From NCBI RefSeq assembly GCF_000204015.1, contig NZ_GL883077.1, positions 1,363,323 to 1,427,322 of the forward strand: a DNA stretch of 64,000 nt, written 5' to 3'. Source of the stretch: Asticcacaulis biprosthecium C19 (GTDB lineage Bacteria; Pseudomonadota; Alphaproteobacteria; Caulobacterales; Caulobacteraceae). A program made the translations under genes and the position numbers. Of this stretch, positions 42,209 to 51,844 are shown one piece after another (position 1 is the stretch's first letter; every line of letters begins with the position of its first letter). Below the pieces are notes generated by a model. The model worked only from the letters and a program-made list of their open reading frames with translations, was not told where the DNA came from and searched no databases.

Positions 42209-44149
42209 ATGCCAGATCATTTTTTCCGCGTTCCCGGCGACTTCATCCGCCCCGGCACCCTGACCGCCGGTGGCCTTCAGGCCCAGCGCGACAGGTTTGC
42301 CGCCGATCCGGAACATTACTGGCGAGGCCTTGGCGATTCCCTGGACTGGATTCACGAATATTCGCAGGTCAAGGACGTCTCCTTTGACCGGGCCGACTTC
42401 CGCATCCGCTGGTTCTACGACGGCGTGCTCAACGTCTCGGCCAACTGCATCGACCGCCACCTGCGCACCCGCGCCGACCAGACTGCCATCATCTTCGAAG
42501 GCGACGATCCCGGTGTGTCGCAACACATCACCTACGCCCAGCTTTCGGAAGCGGTCAACAAACGCGCCAACCTGCTCAAGGCTCATGGCGTCAAGAAGGG
42601 CGACCGGGTCACCATCTACATGCCGATGGTGCCGGAAGCCGCCTACTTCATGCTGGCCTGCGCCCGGGTCGGCGCCGTCCATTCGGTGGTGTTTGGCGGT
42701 TTCTCGCCCGACAGCATCGCCGGCCGGATTCTGGACTGTCAGTCGGACATCGTCATCACCGCCAATGAAGGCCTGCGCGGCGGCAAGACCATTCCGCTGA
42801 AGGCCAATGTCGACCTCGCCCTGTTGCAATGCCCCAATGTCCGCCATGTCCTGGTGGTCGAACACACGCCGGCGCACTACCTGACCCATGACGGCCGCGA
42901 CATCAGTGTCCCCAAGGCCTTGGAAAGCATGTCGGCCGACTGCCCGCCCGAGCCGATGAACGCCGAAGATCCCTTGTTCATCCTCTATACCTCGGGCTCG
43001 ACGGGCAAGCCCAAGGGCGTGTTGCACACCACGGCCGGCTATCTCGCCTGGGCAGCCTATACCCACCAGACGGTGTTCGATTATCAGGATGGCGACGTCT
43101 ACTGGTGCACCGCCGATATAGGTTGGGTCACAGGCCATTCCTATGTTCTGTATGGGCCGCTGGCCAATGGCGGCACCACCCTGATGTTCGAAGGCGTGCC
43201 CAACTACCCGACCGTCAGCCGGTTCTGGCAAGTGATCGACAAGCACCAGGTCAATATCTTCTACACCGCCCCGACGGCGATCCGCGCCCTGATGCGCGAC
43301 GGTGAGGCGCCGGTAAAGGCGTCATCACGTGCCTCTCTGCGTCTGCTAGGTTCGGTCGGTGAGCCGATCAATCCGGAAGCCTGGCTGTGGTACCACAAGG
43401 TGGTCGGCGACAGCCGCTGCCCGATCGTCGATACGTGGTGGCAGACCGAAACCGGTGGCATTCTGATCTCGCCGGTGCCGGGCGCCACCCCGCTGAAACC
43501 CGGTTCGGCCACCCAGCCCCTCCCTGGCGTCCAGCCCTGCCTGGTCGATGCCGAAGGCAAGGTGCTGGACGGCGCTACCGAAGGCAATCTGTGCCTGACA
43601 GACTCGTGGCCGGGCCAGATGCGCACCGTGTTCGGCGACCATGCCCGTTTCCTGGAAACCTATTTCTCGACCTATCCCGGCATGTACTTCACCGGTGACG
43701 GATGCCGCCGCGATGAGGACGGTTATTACTGGATCACCGGACGGGTCGATGACGTGCTGAACGTCTCGGGGCACCGGCTGGGCACGGCCGAGGTCGAAAG
43801 CGCCCTGGTCGCCCACAGCGACGTCACCGAGGCTGCCGTCGTCGGCTATCCGCACGATATCAAGGGCCAGGGCATCTGGTGCTACGTCACCCTGAAGCAG
43901 GGCGTCGAAGGCACAGACGCGCTGAAGGTCGAACTGCGCAACTGGGTGCGCCAGGAGATCGGGCCGATCGCCTCGCCGGACGTCATCCAGTTCGCGCCAG
44001 GCCTGCCCAAGACGCGGTCGGGCAAGATCATGCGCCGCATCCTGCGCAAGATCGCCGAGGGTGATACTTCGAACCTGGGCGACATCTCGACCCTGGCCGA
44101 TCCGTCGGTGGTGGCGGACCTGATCGAGGGCGCCAAGGGGCTGGGATAG
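42209..44149 (+). CDS. acs: Acetyl-CoA synthetase
   Basis: Acs activates acetate to acetyl-CoA through acetyl-AMP. The 646-residue protein has the full family pattern: [33 protein letters not shown] for ATP binding, [44 protein letters not shown] and [17 protein letters not shown], whose SGK lysine is the usual acetylation site. ATG 42209 with AGAGGA upstream is chosen; ATG 42188 in frame adds seven residues. It is a single gene. Confidence 0.97.
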   Translation: MPDHFFRVPGDFIRPGTLTAGGLQAQRDRFAADPEHYWRGLGDSLDWIHEYSQVKDVSFDRADFRIRWFYDGVLNVSANCIDRHLRTRADQTAIIFEGDDPGVSQHITYAQLSEAVNKRANLLKAHGVKKGDRVTIYMPMVPEAAYFMLACARVGAVHSVVFGGFSPDSIAGRILDCQSDIVITANEGLRGGKTIPLKANVDLALLQCPNVRHVLVVEHTPAHYLTHDGRDISVPKALESMSADCPPEPMNAEDPLFILYTSGSTGKPKGVLHTTAGYLAWAAYTHQTVFDYQDGDVYWCTADIGWVTGHSYVLYGPLANGGTTLMFEGVPNYPTVSRFWQVIDKHQVNIFYTAPTAIRALMRDGEAPVKASSRASLRLLGSVGEPINPEAWLWYHKVVGDSRCPIVDTWWQTETGGILISPVPGATPLKPGSATQPLPGVQPCLVDAEGKVLDGATEGNLCLTDSWPGQMRTVFGDHARFLETYFSTYPGMYFTGDGCRRDEDGYYWITGRVDDVLNVSGHRLGTAEVESALVAHSDVTEAAVVGYPHDIKGQGIWCYVTLKQGVEGTDALKVELRNWVRQEIGPIASPDVIQFAPGLPKTRSGKIMRRILRKIAEGDTSNLGDISTLADPSVVADLIEGAKGLG

Positions 44150-44268
44150 GCTTACGTTTCCCTTATGGTGCCTTATATTTCTCTTATTGTGTAAGCGCGG
44201 AATGCCGTGTCCGTCCTTATCTCCATGCGCCTATACTGATGGGCTAATCACCCATCAGGAGGACCGTC

Positions 44269-44805
44269 ATGGACAAGCCGCGCGACGACGCCAACTACCC
44301 TACTTCCACCGGTAATGCCCCGGATTTGTTCGGTGAGAAAGCCGGCCAGAGCCAGTCGGCTGCCGAGCAGGGCCAGACCCCGGGCGGCATGAACCCGTTC
44401 CAGAGTGGCAGTGCTTTTGCCAGCACGGCTGGCCTGACTGCCAATCTGTCCGTCCAGGGCGGCACGGCACGTGACGCCTCTGCCGCCGGGGATCCGACCT
44501 TCGCGACTGAGGTCCAGAACAATGCCGCTGAGGTCGTCGCCGACGACGCCGGTAGCGTCACCCAGGCACCGGACGATGGCGATAACGTGAATTCCGATCC
44601 TTCGGAACCTAACGCTGTCGACGCCGTCACCTACGAGGGTAAGAAGGTGTTTTCGCCGCATGAACTGAACCAGGCCGGCGAGGACAAGGAATATTTTCAT
44701 CCCGACAAGGACCACAAATTCGATGCCCCTAAGGACGCGAACGACCACGCGCTGACTCCGGACATTGAAGTCAAACCGGATAACACAGTCGGTCGGGTAG
44801 GCTAG
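44269..44805 (+). CDS. Acidic, largely disordered hypothetical protein
   Basis: The 178-residue protein is rich in Asp, Glu, Asn, Ser and Gly, with no signal peptide, membrane segment or recognised domain. AGGAGG at 44256-44261 gives a very strong ribosome binding site. A short repeated theme occurs near the C-terminus (KEYFHPDKDHKFDAPKDAND). It may be an intrinsically disordered stress-related protein, but that is only inferred from composition. A hairpin follows. Confidence 0.6.
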   Translation: MDKPRDDANYPTSTGNAPDLFGEKAGQSQSAAEQGQTPGGMNPFQSGSAFASTAGLTANLSVQGGTARDASAAGDPTFATEVQNNAAEVVADDAGSVTQAPDDGDNVNSDPSEPNAVDAVTYEGKKVFSPHELNQAGEDKEYFHPDKDHKFDAPKDANDHALTPDIEVKPDNTVGRVG

Positions 44806-44829
44806 CCGTATACATCGAAACCGATTAGA

Positions 44830-44853
44830 AGCCGGGAGGTCAACCTTCCGGCT
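44830..44853 (+). terminator. Hairpin after the acidic protein gene
   Basis: AGCCGGGAGG and CCTTCCGGCT form a 10-bp stem with one G-T pair and a TCAA loop, 25 bases past the stop. The T tract is weak (CTTGT), so termination is likely but not certain. Confidence 0.45.
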
Positions 44854-44859
44854 CTTGTC

Positions 44860-45366
44860 ATGCTCAATCCCAACTCACCCCTTGCAAAACTGATGACTGC
44901 GCCGGTCCGGTCGGGCCTTGTCACTTGGATCGGTTTGCGGCCCCAGCGTCAGGCGCCGATCGAGGTGGTGGAGGCGGCGCGTCTGACCACAACGCAGGGG
45001 CTGGTCGGTGACCGCTATTCCGGCCGCAGCGGTAGCCGTCATGTCACCCTGATCCAGGCGGAGCACCTGACGGCGATTGCGGCCTATCTTGGCCTGGACG
45101 CTGTCGCACCGGAGCTGATGAGGCGCAACATCGTGGTGTCAGCGCTGAACCTGCTGGCCTTGAAGGAACAGCGTTTCCGGCTTGGTTCCGCCTTGCTGGA
45201 AATGACAGGAGAATGTCATCCCTGTTCCCGAATGGAGGAAACGTTCGGGCCCGGCGGCTACAATGCGGTCCGCGGCCACGGCGGTATCACTGCGCGGGTA
45301 TTGGAAGACGGCGAGGTCCGCGTGGGCGACGCCGTCCTGCCTCAGGGCCAGTCGGACCGGGCATAG
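44860..45366 (+). CDS. MOSC-domain protein
   Basis: The 168-residue protein is a small MOSC domain: TTTQGLVGDRYSGRSGSRHVT at the start of the fold, RRNIVVSALNLLAL, and GECHPCSRMEE with the conserved cysteine that could carry sulfur or bind molybdenum cofactor. MOSC proteins deliver sulfur or act as amidoxime reductase-like factors. The C-terminal 25 bases overlap the convergent GST gene. Activity is unknown; a molybdenum-related role is inferred from the family, and a moeB-like gene is present at 51007. Confidence 0.85.
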   Translation: MLNPNSPLAKLMTAPVRSGLVTWIGLRPQRQAPIEVVEAARLTTTQGLVGDRYSGRSGSRHVTLIQAEHLTAIAAYLGLDAVAPELMRRNIVVSALNLLALKEQRFRLGSALLEMTGECHPCSRMEETFGPGGYNAVRGHGGITARVLEDGEVRVGDAVLPQGQSDRA

Positions 45367-45962
45367 GTGCGGAAGGCCGGTCGCTGCATCAGCCGGTCAT
45401 AATAGGCGCGGACCTGAGGCAGGTCGGCATGCGCCAACGGTGTTGCGACCCAACGATGGACCGCCAGACCGATGGCGATGTCCGACAGGCGAAACTGCGG
45501 ACCTGAGACGTAGCCGCCCGTCTTGGTCAACTGACCTGCGAGGATGGCCATGACCCGGTTCCATGCCGTGACGGAGGCTTCGATCCGTCCGGAATCGTCA
45601 TAGCCAGGCGCACGCCGTGCCAGGGCCAGGAAGGCATAGACCCAGGCGGCGTTGAGATCGGTCGCCTGCCAGTCCAGCCACTGATCGACATGGGCGCGTG
45701 CCACGGGTTCGGAAGGGTAGAGCTGCGGCCCATGGCGGTTGGCGAGATAGCGGATAATGGTGTTGGATTCCCACAGGGTGACGTCGCCATCGATCAGCAC
45801 CGGAATCTGACCGTTAGGGTTCAACGCCAGGAATTCCGCCGTATCGACGGGCCGAAAACCGACACCCCAGTCCTCGCGGTCATAGGCGAGATTCAGTTCG
45901 TCGCACGTCCACAGCACCTTGCGGACATTGAGCGAGGAGGGGCGGCCCAGGATGCGGAGCAT
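45342..45962 (-). CDS. Glutathione S-transferase family protein
   Basis: The 206-residue protein has an N-terminal thioredoxin-like domain (ILGRPSSLNVRKVLWTCDEL, NPNGQIPVLIDGDVTLWESN with the cis-proline and glutathione-binding E-S) and a helical C-terminal domain (YVSGPQFRLSDIAIGLAVHR with the N-capping SD motif). The substrate is unknown. The 3' end overlaps the MOSC gene on the other strand by 25 bases. The DUF1905 gene lies three bases upstream on the same strand. Confidence 0.9.
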   Translation of the reverse strand: MLRILGRPSSLNVRKVLWTCDELNLAYDREDWGVGFRPVDTAEFLALNPNGQIPVLIDGDVTLWESNTIIRYLANRHGPQLYPSEPVARAHVDQWLDWQATDLNAAWVYAFLALARRAPGYDDSGRIEASVTAWNRVMAILAGQLTKTGGYVSGPQFRLSDIAIGLAVHRWVATPLAHADLPQVRAYYDRLMQRPAFRTYARSDWP

Positions 45963-45965
45963 GTT

Positions 45966-46262
45966 TCAGCCTTTCACAGTGAGTTCGACGATGGTGTCGT
46001 CGCCGTCATGCAGGTTTTCCGCCTTGCGGACGGCGGCCTTGATCGGGAGCAAATAGCTGCCCGACGCTTTTTCCGGAAACAGGGACGTGTTCCAGGTTGT
46101 AGCGCCGATGCGGGCATTGACCGCGACCGAGCCCCAGGCGCGGCGGTCGGCGATCTGGCACTTGATCTCGAAAGCAATATCGCCGGGCAGGGTGACGAAG
46201 ACCCACGACGCCGGGGCCTCGCCCTTCCAGCGCCACAGCTTGCCGGAGAAACTATAGCTCAC
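45966..46262 (-). CDS. DUF1905-domain protein
   Basis: The 98-residue product matches the compact beta-barrel of DUF1905: LWRWKGEAPASWVFVTLP, AWGSVAVNARIGATTWNTSL, YLLPIKAAVRKAENL, then a VELTV strand. Function unknown. The start GTG 46262 follows GGAGAGG and overlaps the preceding glycosylase stop by 11 bases; an ATG at 46292 would give 10 more residues and a longer overlap. It sits between a DNA glycosylase and a GST gene in one operon. Confidence 0.8.
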   Translation of the reverse strand: MSYSFSGKLWRWKGEAPASWVFVTLPGDIAFEIKCQIADRRAWGSVAVNARIGATTWNTSLFPEKASGSYLLPIKAAVRKAENLHDGDDTIVELTVKG

Positions 46263-46881
46263 GACTGGCCTCTCCACGCTTGACGGCGCCATACCACGCC
46301 CAGAGCAAATGCGAGGCTACGGAACGATAGGGCGACCAGATCCTGGCGCGTTCGGCGCTGTATTTTTCATCGGGCCGGGCGTCCCGTTGGTCGAGCCAGC
46401 CCAAGGCCTCACGCAGCGCAATGTCGCCGACCGGGAAGAGGTCAAGACGGCCTTCCGAGAACATCAGATAGACCTCGGCGGTCCAGCGGCCGACCCCTTT
46501 CAGCGCCAGCAGTTTGTCGGCAGCGGCCTCGATATCGAGGTGCGTCAGGCTTTCGGTGTCGAAGACGCCGCCATGGATGGCTTCGGCCAGGGCGCGGGCA
46601 TAGGCGATCTTGGGGCGTGACAGCCCATAGCCGCGCAGAAGATCCACGTCGTGGGCCAGCAGGGCCTGGGGGCTGACCTCAGTCAGACCGGCGTGCAAAC
46701 GGCCGACAATTGTGTCGGCGGCCTTGACCGACAACTGCTGTTCGACGATCAGGCGCAGCAGGGCTGGGAAGCCACTTTCGCGCAGGCGGTACTGAATATG
46801 GCCGAACCGCTCGGTCAGCGGTTTCAGTTTCGGATCGGCCTCAGCGAGGTGGGCCAGATGAGCGGGATCTAGCGGCGTCAT
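46252..46881 (-). CDS. DNA-3-methyladenine glycosylase II-like (AlkA/HhH-GPD)
   Basis: The 209-residue base-excision repair enzyme has the HhH-GPD fold: RLIVEQQLSVKAADTIVGRL, the hairpin LLALKGVGRWTAEVYLMFSE, and catalytic aspartate in LFPVGDIALREAL. It lacks the N-terminal domain of E. coli AlkA, as is usual for the shorter AlkA/Mag1 group, and would remove alkylated purines. It is the first gene of a minus-strand operon with DUF1905 and GST genes. The N-terminal MTPLDPAHLAHL is a usual start. Confidence 0.9.
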   Translation of the reverse strand: MTPLDPAHLAHLAEADPKLKPLTERFGHIQYRLRESGFPALLRLIVEQQLSVKAADTIVGRLHAGLTEVSPQALLAHDVDLLRGYGLSRPKIAYARALAEAIHGGVFDTESLTHLDIEAAADKLLALKGVGRWTAEVYLMFSEGRLDLFPVGDIALREALGWLDQRDARPDEKYSAERARIWSPYRSVASHLLWAWYGAVKRGEASREL

Positions 46882-46931
46882 GGTCGCGATGTATCACCGG
46901 ATTCGCCGGTTTCTGGCAGCAGGTTAAGAGA

Positions 46932-47069
46932 TTGGAACCGCGAATGAACGCCAATAAACGCCAATGTTCATTTTCACCATGACACTGTTGGTTGGCCGGG
47001 GAGGCTAATGTTGATGACTGCCTTTGGCGCTCTCTATTCGCGTTTATTGGCGTTCATTCGCGGTTCCAA
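46932..47069. repeat. 138-bp element with perfect 30-bp inverted ends
   Basis: The 30 bases at 46932-46961 are the exact complement of 47040-47069 (outer end TTGGAACCGCGAATGAACGC), with 78 bases between. There is no coding sequence and no clear target duplication. The size and perfect ends suit a MITE or a REP-type element. Within each arm AACGCCAATAAACGCC is a short tandem theme. It fills the gap between the AlkA-like and pseudo-trypsin genes. Confidence 0.75.
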
Positions 47070-47073
47070 AAAC

Positions 47074-47895
47074 CTACGACTTGATGCAGCCCACTTGCGC
47101 GACGCGGTATTCACGCCGCAGCGTATCCGAGACGATGCCGTAATTGGCCTTAGTGATCACCGCCTCGCTGTCGAAGTCCGGCTTCATCGCCGTGACGCTG
47201 GTCAGTTTGGCCAGGGTTTCCGGCGTCGAGGTATAGATCCGGCCACGGCGCGGCTTTTCCTTGATGGTGACGGCGATGACCTTCGAATTGTCGTCAAGCA
47301 CCGGAGCGCCCGCCAACTGGTTCAAATCACCGCGAATGCCGCGTGTCCGGCCGGCCTGGGCCCACGCCATCACGGTTTCCGCGCGCTCACCGCGCTTGGC
47401 CCGCTTCAGGCTGACCGTGCCGATATAGCGCGCCGTGGCCTCGCCCGGCAGGTCGGAGGGGTAGCCGGGCATGAAGCCGCGCACACCGGGTTTGATGGTC
47501 ATCGGATCTGTTGGCGTCAGGGCACGGCCGGCGCCCTGGGTCATACCGATGACATAGCCATCGAGGCCTTTGACCGTGCGCACCGTGAAGGGTACGCCGA
47601 GATTGCCGCCGATGTTCAGGAAGGGGTGGGGGCAGCCGGCGACGCTGTCACGGGCCATGATCCATTCGCCCGACGCCGCGACGGCAAAGGCCGTGCCGGT
47701 CATGACGCGTTGATCGTCCCGCGGCAGGTTAATGATCGAACCTGCGGAGAAGGGGGTAAAAGTGGCGAACAGCGACATTTCACCAACGCCCGGTGGCGGT
47801 GGCGCCTCCGGCAGGGCGGAGTTCTCATGCCACACGCCGGGAACGATCACCAGGACCGCAATCGCCGCTGCGTAAAGGAGCCAGTCGGCCTTCAT
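47074..47895 (-). CDS. Trypsin-like domain protein with lost catalytic residues
   Basis: The 273-residue protein has an N-terminal membrane anchor (WLLYAAAIAVLVIVPGVW) and a chymotrypsin-like domain. GTAFAVAASGEWIMARDSVA carries D83 where the histidine of ARH is expected, and LNQLAGAPVLDDNSKV carries A195 where the GDSGAP serine is expected. It is thus probably a non-catalytic, periplasmic pseudo-protease or a binding protein. It is followed in sequence on the minus strand by nothing close, and is preceded by the DUF350 gene at a distance of three bases, so both form an operon. Confidence 0.7.
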   Translation of the reverse strand: MKADWLLYAAAIAVLVIVPGVWHENSALPEAPPPPGVGEMSLFATFTPFSAGSIINLPRDDQRVMTGTAFAVAASGEWIMARDSVAGCPHPFLNIGGNLGVPFTVRTVKGLDGYVIGMTQGAGRALTPTDPMTIKPGVRGFMPGYPSDLPGEATARYIGTVSLKRAKRGERAETVMAWAQAGRTRGIRGDLNQLAGAPVLDDNSKVIAVTIKEKPRRGRIYTSTPETLAKLTSVTAMKPDFDSEAVITKANYGIVSDTLRREYRVAQVGCIKS

Positions 47896-47898
47896 GGG

Positions 47899-48357
47899 TC
47901 AGACAGAGATGGCAGCAGCGAGGACCAGGGCGGCGGCCAGTTTGGCCGCCACCAGCAGCACCGCGGCGGAGGTTTCGCCTTCGTTGATGCGGTTGGGCAG
48001 GCCGGCCAGCATGAAGTCGACCAGGCGGAAGACGAACAACTGCAGCACGATGGTGGCGCCGCCCCAGAGCAGGATTTCGCGCCATGACGTTGCGGCGGCC
48101 AGGGAGGCCGCCAGCGGAATGGCCAGGCCGATGATGACGCCGCCATAGGCGACCGCCGCGGCGGAATTACCCTCGCGGATCTGTTGAATTTCCTTATAGG
48201 GCGTAAGGACCGAATAGATGAAGGCGCCGAGGAACAGCATCAGCAGGGTCAGGCCGGCATGGGCCAGGGTGGTTGGAAATCCTTCGGCAAAAGCCTGGAT
48301 CTCGGGCCGCAGAATCTCGGGCGACAGGAAATCAAGATTGAACGAGTCGGTTGTCAT
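47899..48357 (-). CDS. DUF350 membrane protein
   Basis: The 152-residue protein from ATG 48357 has about four membrane segments (TLAHAGLTLLMLFLGAFIYS, AAVAYGGVIIGLAIPLAASL, EILLWGGATIVLQLFVFRLV, AAVLLVAAKLAAALVLAA), the duplicated pattern of DUF350/UPF0719. AGGGGA precedes the start. Function is not established; members are often found with proteins of envelope stress. It is the first gene of an operon with the pseudo-trypsin at 47074. Confidence 0.75.
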   Translation of the reverse strand: MTTDSFNLDFLSPEILRPEIQAFAEGFPTTLAHAGLTLLMLFLGAFIYSVLTPYKEIQQIREGNSAAAVAYGGVIIGLAIPLAASLAAATSWREILLWGGATIVLQLFVFRLVDFMLAGLPNRINEGETSAAVLLVAAKLAAALVLAAAISV

Positions 48358-48494
48358 ACTGTCCCCTACTTTCTGTACACCCCGCCGGGCGCTCATTCAT
48401 GGGATATTGTCCCTGCAAGATCAAGTCCAACAATAAACCGCTGTGGACAATATTACTGTTGCAACCAAAAAAGGCCAAAAAAATGCAAGGGTTC

Positions 48495-49733
48495 TCAGTC
48501 GACCATGCCAGCAGCGAGATGTGCGAACGGCAGGCTTTCGACGTGGTCGCTGTCCTCGTTTGGCGCATTTTGGGCTTCTCTGCGTAAAACGGATGCGCGC
48601 TTCTTTTCGCTGTCGGATTTGAGCTGGCCGCAGGCCGCCAGGATGTCGCGCCCGCGCGGGGTGCGGATCGGCGAGGCATAGCCGGCCTTGTTCAGGATGG
48701 CGGCGAAGGTCTCGATCGCCGTCCAGTCCGAGCACTGGTAGTCTGTGCCGGGCCACGGATTGAACGGGATCAGATTAATCTTGGCCGGGATGCCCTTGAG
48801 CAGCTTGATCAGGGCGCGGGCCTCGGCCGGGCTGTCGTTGACGCCCTTCAACATGACATATTCGAAGGTGACGCGGCGGGCATTGGACAGGCCGGGATAG
48901 GCACGGATGCCGGCCATCAGGGCTTCGATATTATACTTCTTGTTGAGGGGAACAATCTCGTCGCGCAGGGTGTCGTTGGTGGCGTGCAGCGATATGGCCA
49001 GCATGGCTGCGGTCCGGTTACCCAGGGCTTCCAGCTCTGGCACCACGCCTGAAGTCGAAACGGTGATGCGGCGGCGCGACAGGGCGATGCCTTCGTTGTC
49101 GGAGATGATGTCGATGGCGTCGGCGACATTGTCGAGATTGTACAGGGGTTCGCCCATGCCCATGAAGACGATGTTGGATAGCTGGCGGTCTTCCTTGGGC
49201 GACGGCCATTCGCCCAGATCGTCGCGGGCCACCTGGACCTGGGCGACGATTTCCGCCGCGGTCAGGTTGCGCACCAGCTTTTGCGTGCCGGTGTGGCAGA
49301 AGGTACAGTTCAGGGTGCAACCGACCTGGCTGGAGACGCACAGGGCGCCGGCGCGGCCGACGCTGGGGATGAAGACGCTTTCGACCTCGATGCCCGGTCC
49401 CATGCGGATCAGGTATTTGCGCGTGCCGTCGCGCGAAATCTGACGTTCGACGATTTCCGGGCGGGCCAGGGTGAAGCGGTCCGCGAACAGGGCGCGCTGA
49501 TCTTTGGCGATGTCGGTCATCAGATCGAAGTCGGTGACGCCGTAATGATGGATCCAGCGCCAGATCTGCTGCATCCGCATCTTGGCCTTGCGCTCTTCGA
49601 CCACGCCGGATTCCAGCAGGGCGCGCACCAGGCCATCCCGGGTCAGGCCGGTGATGTTGACGAGCACGGGCTGGGTCGCAGGTTTCGAAGACAGGTCGAG
49701 CGTATGGGCCAAGATATGCGGCTTTCGGGACAA
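48495..49733 (-). CDS. rlmN: 23S rRNA (adenine2503-C2)-methyltransferase RlmN
   Basis: This radical SAM enzyme methylates C2 of A2503 in 23S rRNA and A37 in some tRNAs. The 412-residue protein has the CxxxCxxC cluster C139-TLN-C143-TF-C146, [32 protein letters not shown] and the second catalytic cysteine in DILAACGQL. The C-terminal 45 residues extend beyond the usual end and are polar. It is a single minus-strand gene. Confidence 0.97.
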   Translation of the reverse strand: MSRKPHILAHTLDLSSKPATQPVLVNITGLTRDGLVRALLESGVVEERKAKMRMQQIWRWIHHYGVTDFDLMTDIAKDQRALFADRFTLARPEIVERQISRDGTRKYLIRMGPGIEVESVFIPSVGRAGALCVSSQVGCTLNCTFCHTGTQKLVRNLTAAEIVAQVQVARDDLGEWPSPKEDRQLSNIVFMGMGEPLYNLDNVADAIDIISDNEGIALSRRRITVSTSGVVPELEALGNRTAAMLAISLHATNDTLRDEIVPLNKKYNIEALMAGIRAYPGLSNARRVTFEYVMLKGVNDSPAEARALIKLLKGIPAKINLIPFNPWPGTDYQCSDWTAIETFAAILNKAGYASPIRTPRGRDILAACGQLKSDSEKKRASVLRREAQNAPNEDSDHVESLPFAHLAAGMVD

Positions 49734-49782
49734 TTTTTCAGGAAGAGGCGAGCCTATACATCAAACCCGCCGCAAAGTCCAA

Positions 49783-50442
49783 TCAGCGGCCGATGTAGCG
49801 TTCCGGGCGGTGGAAGCCCAGCATGACGCCGCTCATGGCCGCAGCCGACAGCAGCGACAGGCCGACCTGCTGCCAGTTCAGCACCAGGATGGAGACCGAC
49901 AGGATCAGGGCATCGCACAGCATCTGGGTCTTGCCGGCATTGATTCCCTTGGTTTTTTGTAGATACAGCGCCAGCACGCCGGTGCCGCCGGCGCCGGCGC
50001 TGTGCCGCGCCAGGGCGAGTATCCCCATGCCGATAATCGTGCCGCCGAACAGGGCGGCGAAGATGGGATTGACGTCGCTCAGGGTGAACATCAGCGGTGC
50101 GATGCTGGCCAGGGCCATAATGACCAGGTTGACGATGACGGTCTTGACCATGAAGCGCCTGCCCATGGCCGGCCAGGCAAACAGGAAGAAGGGAATGTTG
50201 ATCAACATGAACAGCACGCCCACCGGTAGCGGCACGACATAGGAGACCAGCAGCGCGATGCCGGCGACGCCGCCGGTCACCAGGCCGGCCGACTTCAGGA
50301 AGATGATGCCCAGCACCACAAAGGAACAGCCGATGGCAAAGGCGTAGATGTCCTCGATGACGGTGTGTTTGACGGCGGGGTACAGCGCGTCGGCGCCGTC
50401 TTTATCCAAGGCCGGTTTGACTGTCGTGCTGGCTGAAAGCAT
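49783..50442 (-). CDS. YitT-family membrane protein
   Basis: The 219-residue product from ATG 50442 has about six membrane segments, with the YitT/DUF161 pattern: FAIGCSFVVLGIIFLKSAGL, GGVAGIALLVSYVV, VLFMLINIPFFLFAW, and FGGTIIGMGILALARHSAGA. Function is unknown; some members are thought to be transporters. A longer GTG start at 50517 adds 25 unlikely residues. Confidence 0.8.
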   Translation of the reverse strand: MLSASTTVKPALDKDGADALYPAVKHTVIEDIYAFAIGCSFVVLGIIFLKSAGLVTGGVAGIALLVSYVVPLPVGVLFMLINIPFFLFAWPAMGRRFMVKTVIVNLVIMALASIAPLMFTLSDVNPIFAALFGGTIIGMGILALARHSAGAGGTGVLALYLQKTKGINAGKTQMLCDALILSVSILVLNWQQVGLSLLSAAAMSGVMLGFHRPERYIGR

Positions 50443-50533
50443 GCGGAACTCGTCGAAATAAGACGTGTCCAGCCCTGTCACTGCGCAGATGCTTGCGCTT
50501 GAAACCATTCTTGCCACAAAGGACAGCGACCGT

Positions 50534-50944
50534 CTATTCGTCTTTCAGCGTTTTGAGGTAGGCGATCAGGTTGTGGCGCACCTTCGGGTCGTTGAACATC
50601 ATCGGCATGTCGGTGCCGGTATAGACGTGCTGCGGTCCGGACAGAAACTTGTCGAGGCGTTTTTCGCTCCATTTGTGGCCCCTGCGGTAGCCTTTCTGCA
50701 AGGCGGGCGAGTAAGTAAAGCCTTCGACGGATCCGACCCGACGGCCGACGACACCGAACAGGGGCGGGCCAGTGTCGAGCAGCATGTGGGCGCTGTCGTC
50801 GTGGCAAAGGCCGCAAGCCTTGAAATAGAGCTGGGCGCCGGCCTGAAGGTCAGCCGCGGCATCCGGCTCTGCGGCGCCAGGCGCCATGGCGGCGGCCGGA
50901 GAGGCGGCCAGGAGGACGGTGCCGAGTAGCAATATCATCTTCAT
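50534..50944 (-). CDS. Periplasmic c-type cytochrome
   Basis: The 136-residue protein from ATG 50944 has a signal peptide (MILLLGTVLLAASPAAA) and a class I cytochrome c domain: haem site C44-GL-C47-H48 in FKACGLCHDDS, GPPLFGVVGRRVG, and methionine ligand in GTDMPMMFNDPKV. It resembles cytochrome c2/c552 of alphaproteobacteria and should carry electrons in the periplasm. It is a single gene before the moeB-like gene. Confidence 0.93.
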   Translation of the reverse strand: MKMILLLGTVLLAASPAAAMAPGAAEPDAAADLQAGAQLYFKACGLCHDDSAHMLLDTGPPLFGVVGRRVGSVEGFTYSPALQKGYRRGHKWSEKRLDKFLSGPQHVYTGTDMPMMFNDPKVRHNLIAYLKTLKDE

Positions 50945-51006
50945 CGAACTCTCCATCACAATTGACGGAGGATGACGCAAGACGGTGTGCGGCGCCTTGA
51001 TTCAAA

Positions 51007-51750
51007 TCAAGCGCGGCAGATGGGACAGTCCGGATCGGCCGCCAGACCGACGATCCGGCTTTGCAGGGTCAGCCCGTCGAAGATCATCAGCCGCCCAGCC
51101 AGGTTTTCGCCAGCGCCGGTGATCAGCTTGACGGTCTCTAACGCCGCCAGGGTGCCCAAGACGCCGGCCAGGGCGCCGACGACGCCGACCCGTTCGCAGG
51201 TCTCGGCATCGGGAGGGACGTCCGGCACCAGGCACTGGTAACAGGGACGCCCCTTGAAGACGGCCAGTTGCCCGCTCCACCGGCCAATCGCCGCCGAGAC
51301 CAGCGGTTTGCCCAGCGCGTGACATACCCGGTTGATCAACAGCCGGGTTGGGAAGTTATCGCAGCCGTCCAGAACGATATCATAGCCGCTCAGGACCTCG
51401 GCGACATTGTCGTCGTTCAGGCGCAGGCCATGGACCTGACAGTCGCAGTGCGGATTGATGTCGTTCAGTCGCGACTTGGCGGTTTGCGCTTTCGAGGCCC
51501 CGATCTCGCCTGTGCCGTACAGGATCTGGCGCTGGAGATTGCTCAGGCTGATGGTGTCGTCGTCGATCAGGCCCAGCGTCCCGACGCCGGCCGCGGCCAG
51601 ATACAGCGCGGCCGGCGATCCGATCCCGCCCATGCCGATCAGGGCGACCTTTGCGGCCTTGAGCTTCATCTGGCCCTGGCCGCCGATTTCCTTCAGCACC
51701 AGATGGCGGGCATAGCGGTCGATTTCGTCGTCGGAGAGCATGGTGTTCAT
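51007..51750 (-). CDS. moeB: MoeB/ThiF-type adenylyltransferase
   Basis: The 247-residue E1-like enzyme from ATG 51750 has LIGMGGIGSPAALYLAAAGV for ATP binding, DDDTISLSNLQRQILY, DGCDNFPTRLLIN, and zinc cysteines in CYQCLVP and CPICRA. It adenylates the C-terminal glycine of MoaD or ThiS for sulfur transfer; no rhodanese domain is attached. The MoeB/ThiF choice is not certain from sequence alone. It is divergent from the YoaK-family gene. A longer start at 51942 runs through the divergent gene region. Confidence 0.85.
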   Translation of the reverse strand: MNTMLSDDEIDRYARHLVLKEIGGQGQMKLKAAKVALIGMGGIGSPAALYLAAAGVGTLGLIDDDTISLSNLQRQILYGTGEIGASKAQTAKSRLNDINPHCDCQVHGLRLNDDNVAEVLSGYDIVLDGCDNFPTRLLINRVCHALGKPLVSAAIGRWSGQLAVFKGRPCYQCLVPDVPPDAETCERVGVVGALAGVLGTLAALETVKLITGAGENLAGRLMIFDGLTLQSRIVGLAADPDCPICRA

Positions 51751-51844
51751 ATAACCAGCGCCTTTGCCATGCGCCAGTCTTTCCACCTTGTTTACTCTGG
51801 GTTTACCCTGGCGGCCGAAACTGGTGCCTTCCGGGACGATTCGC

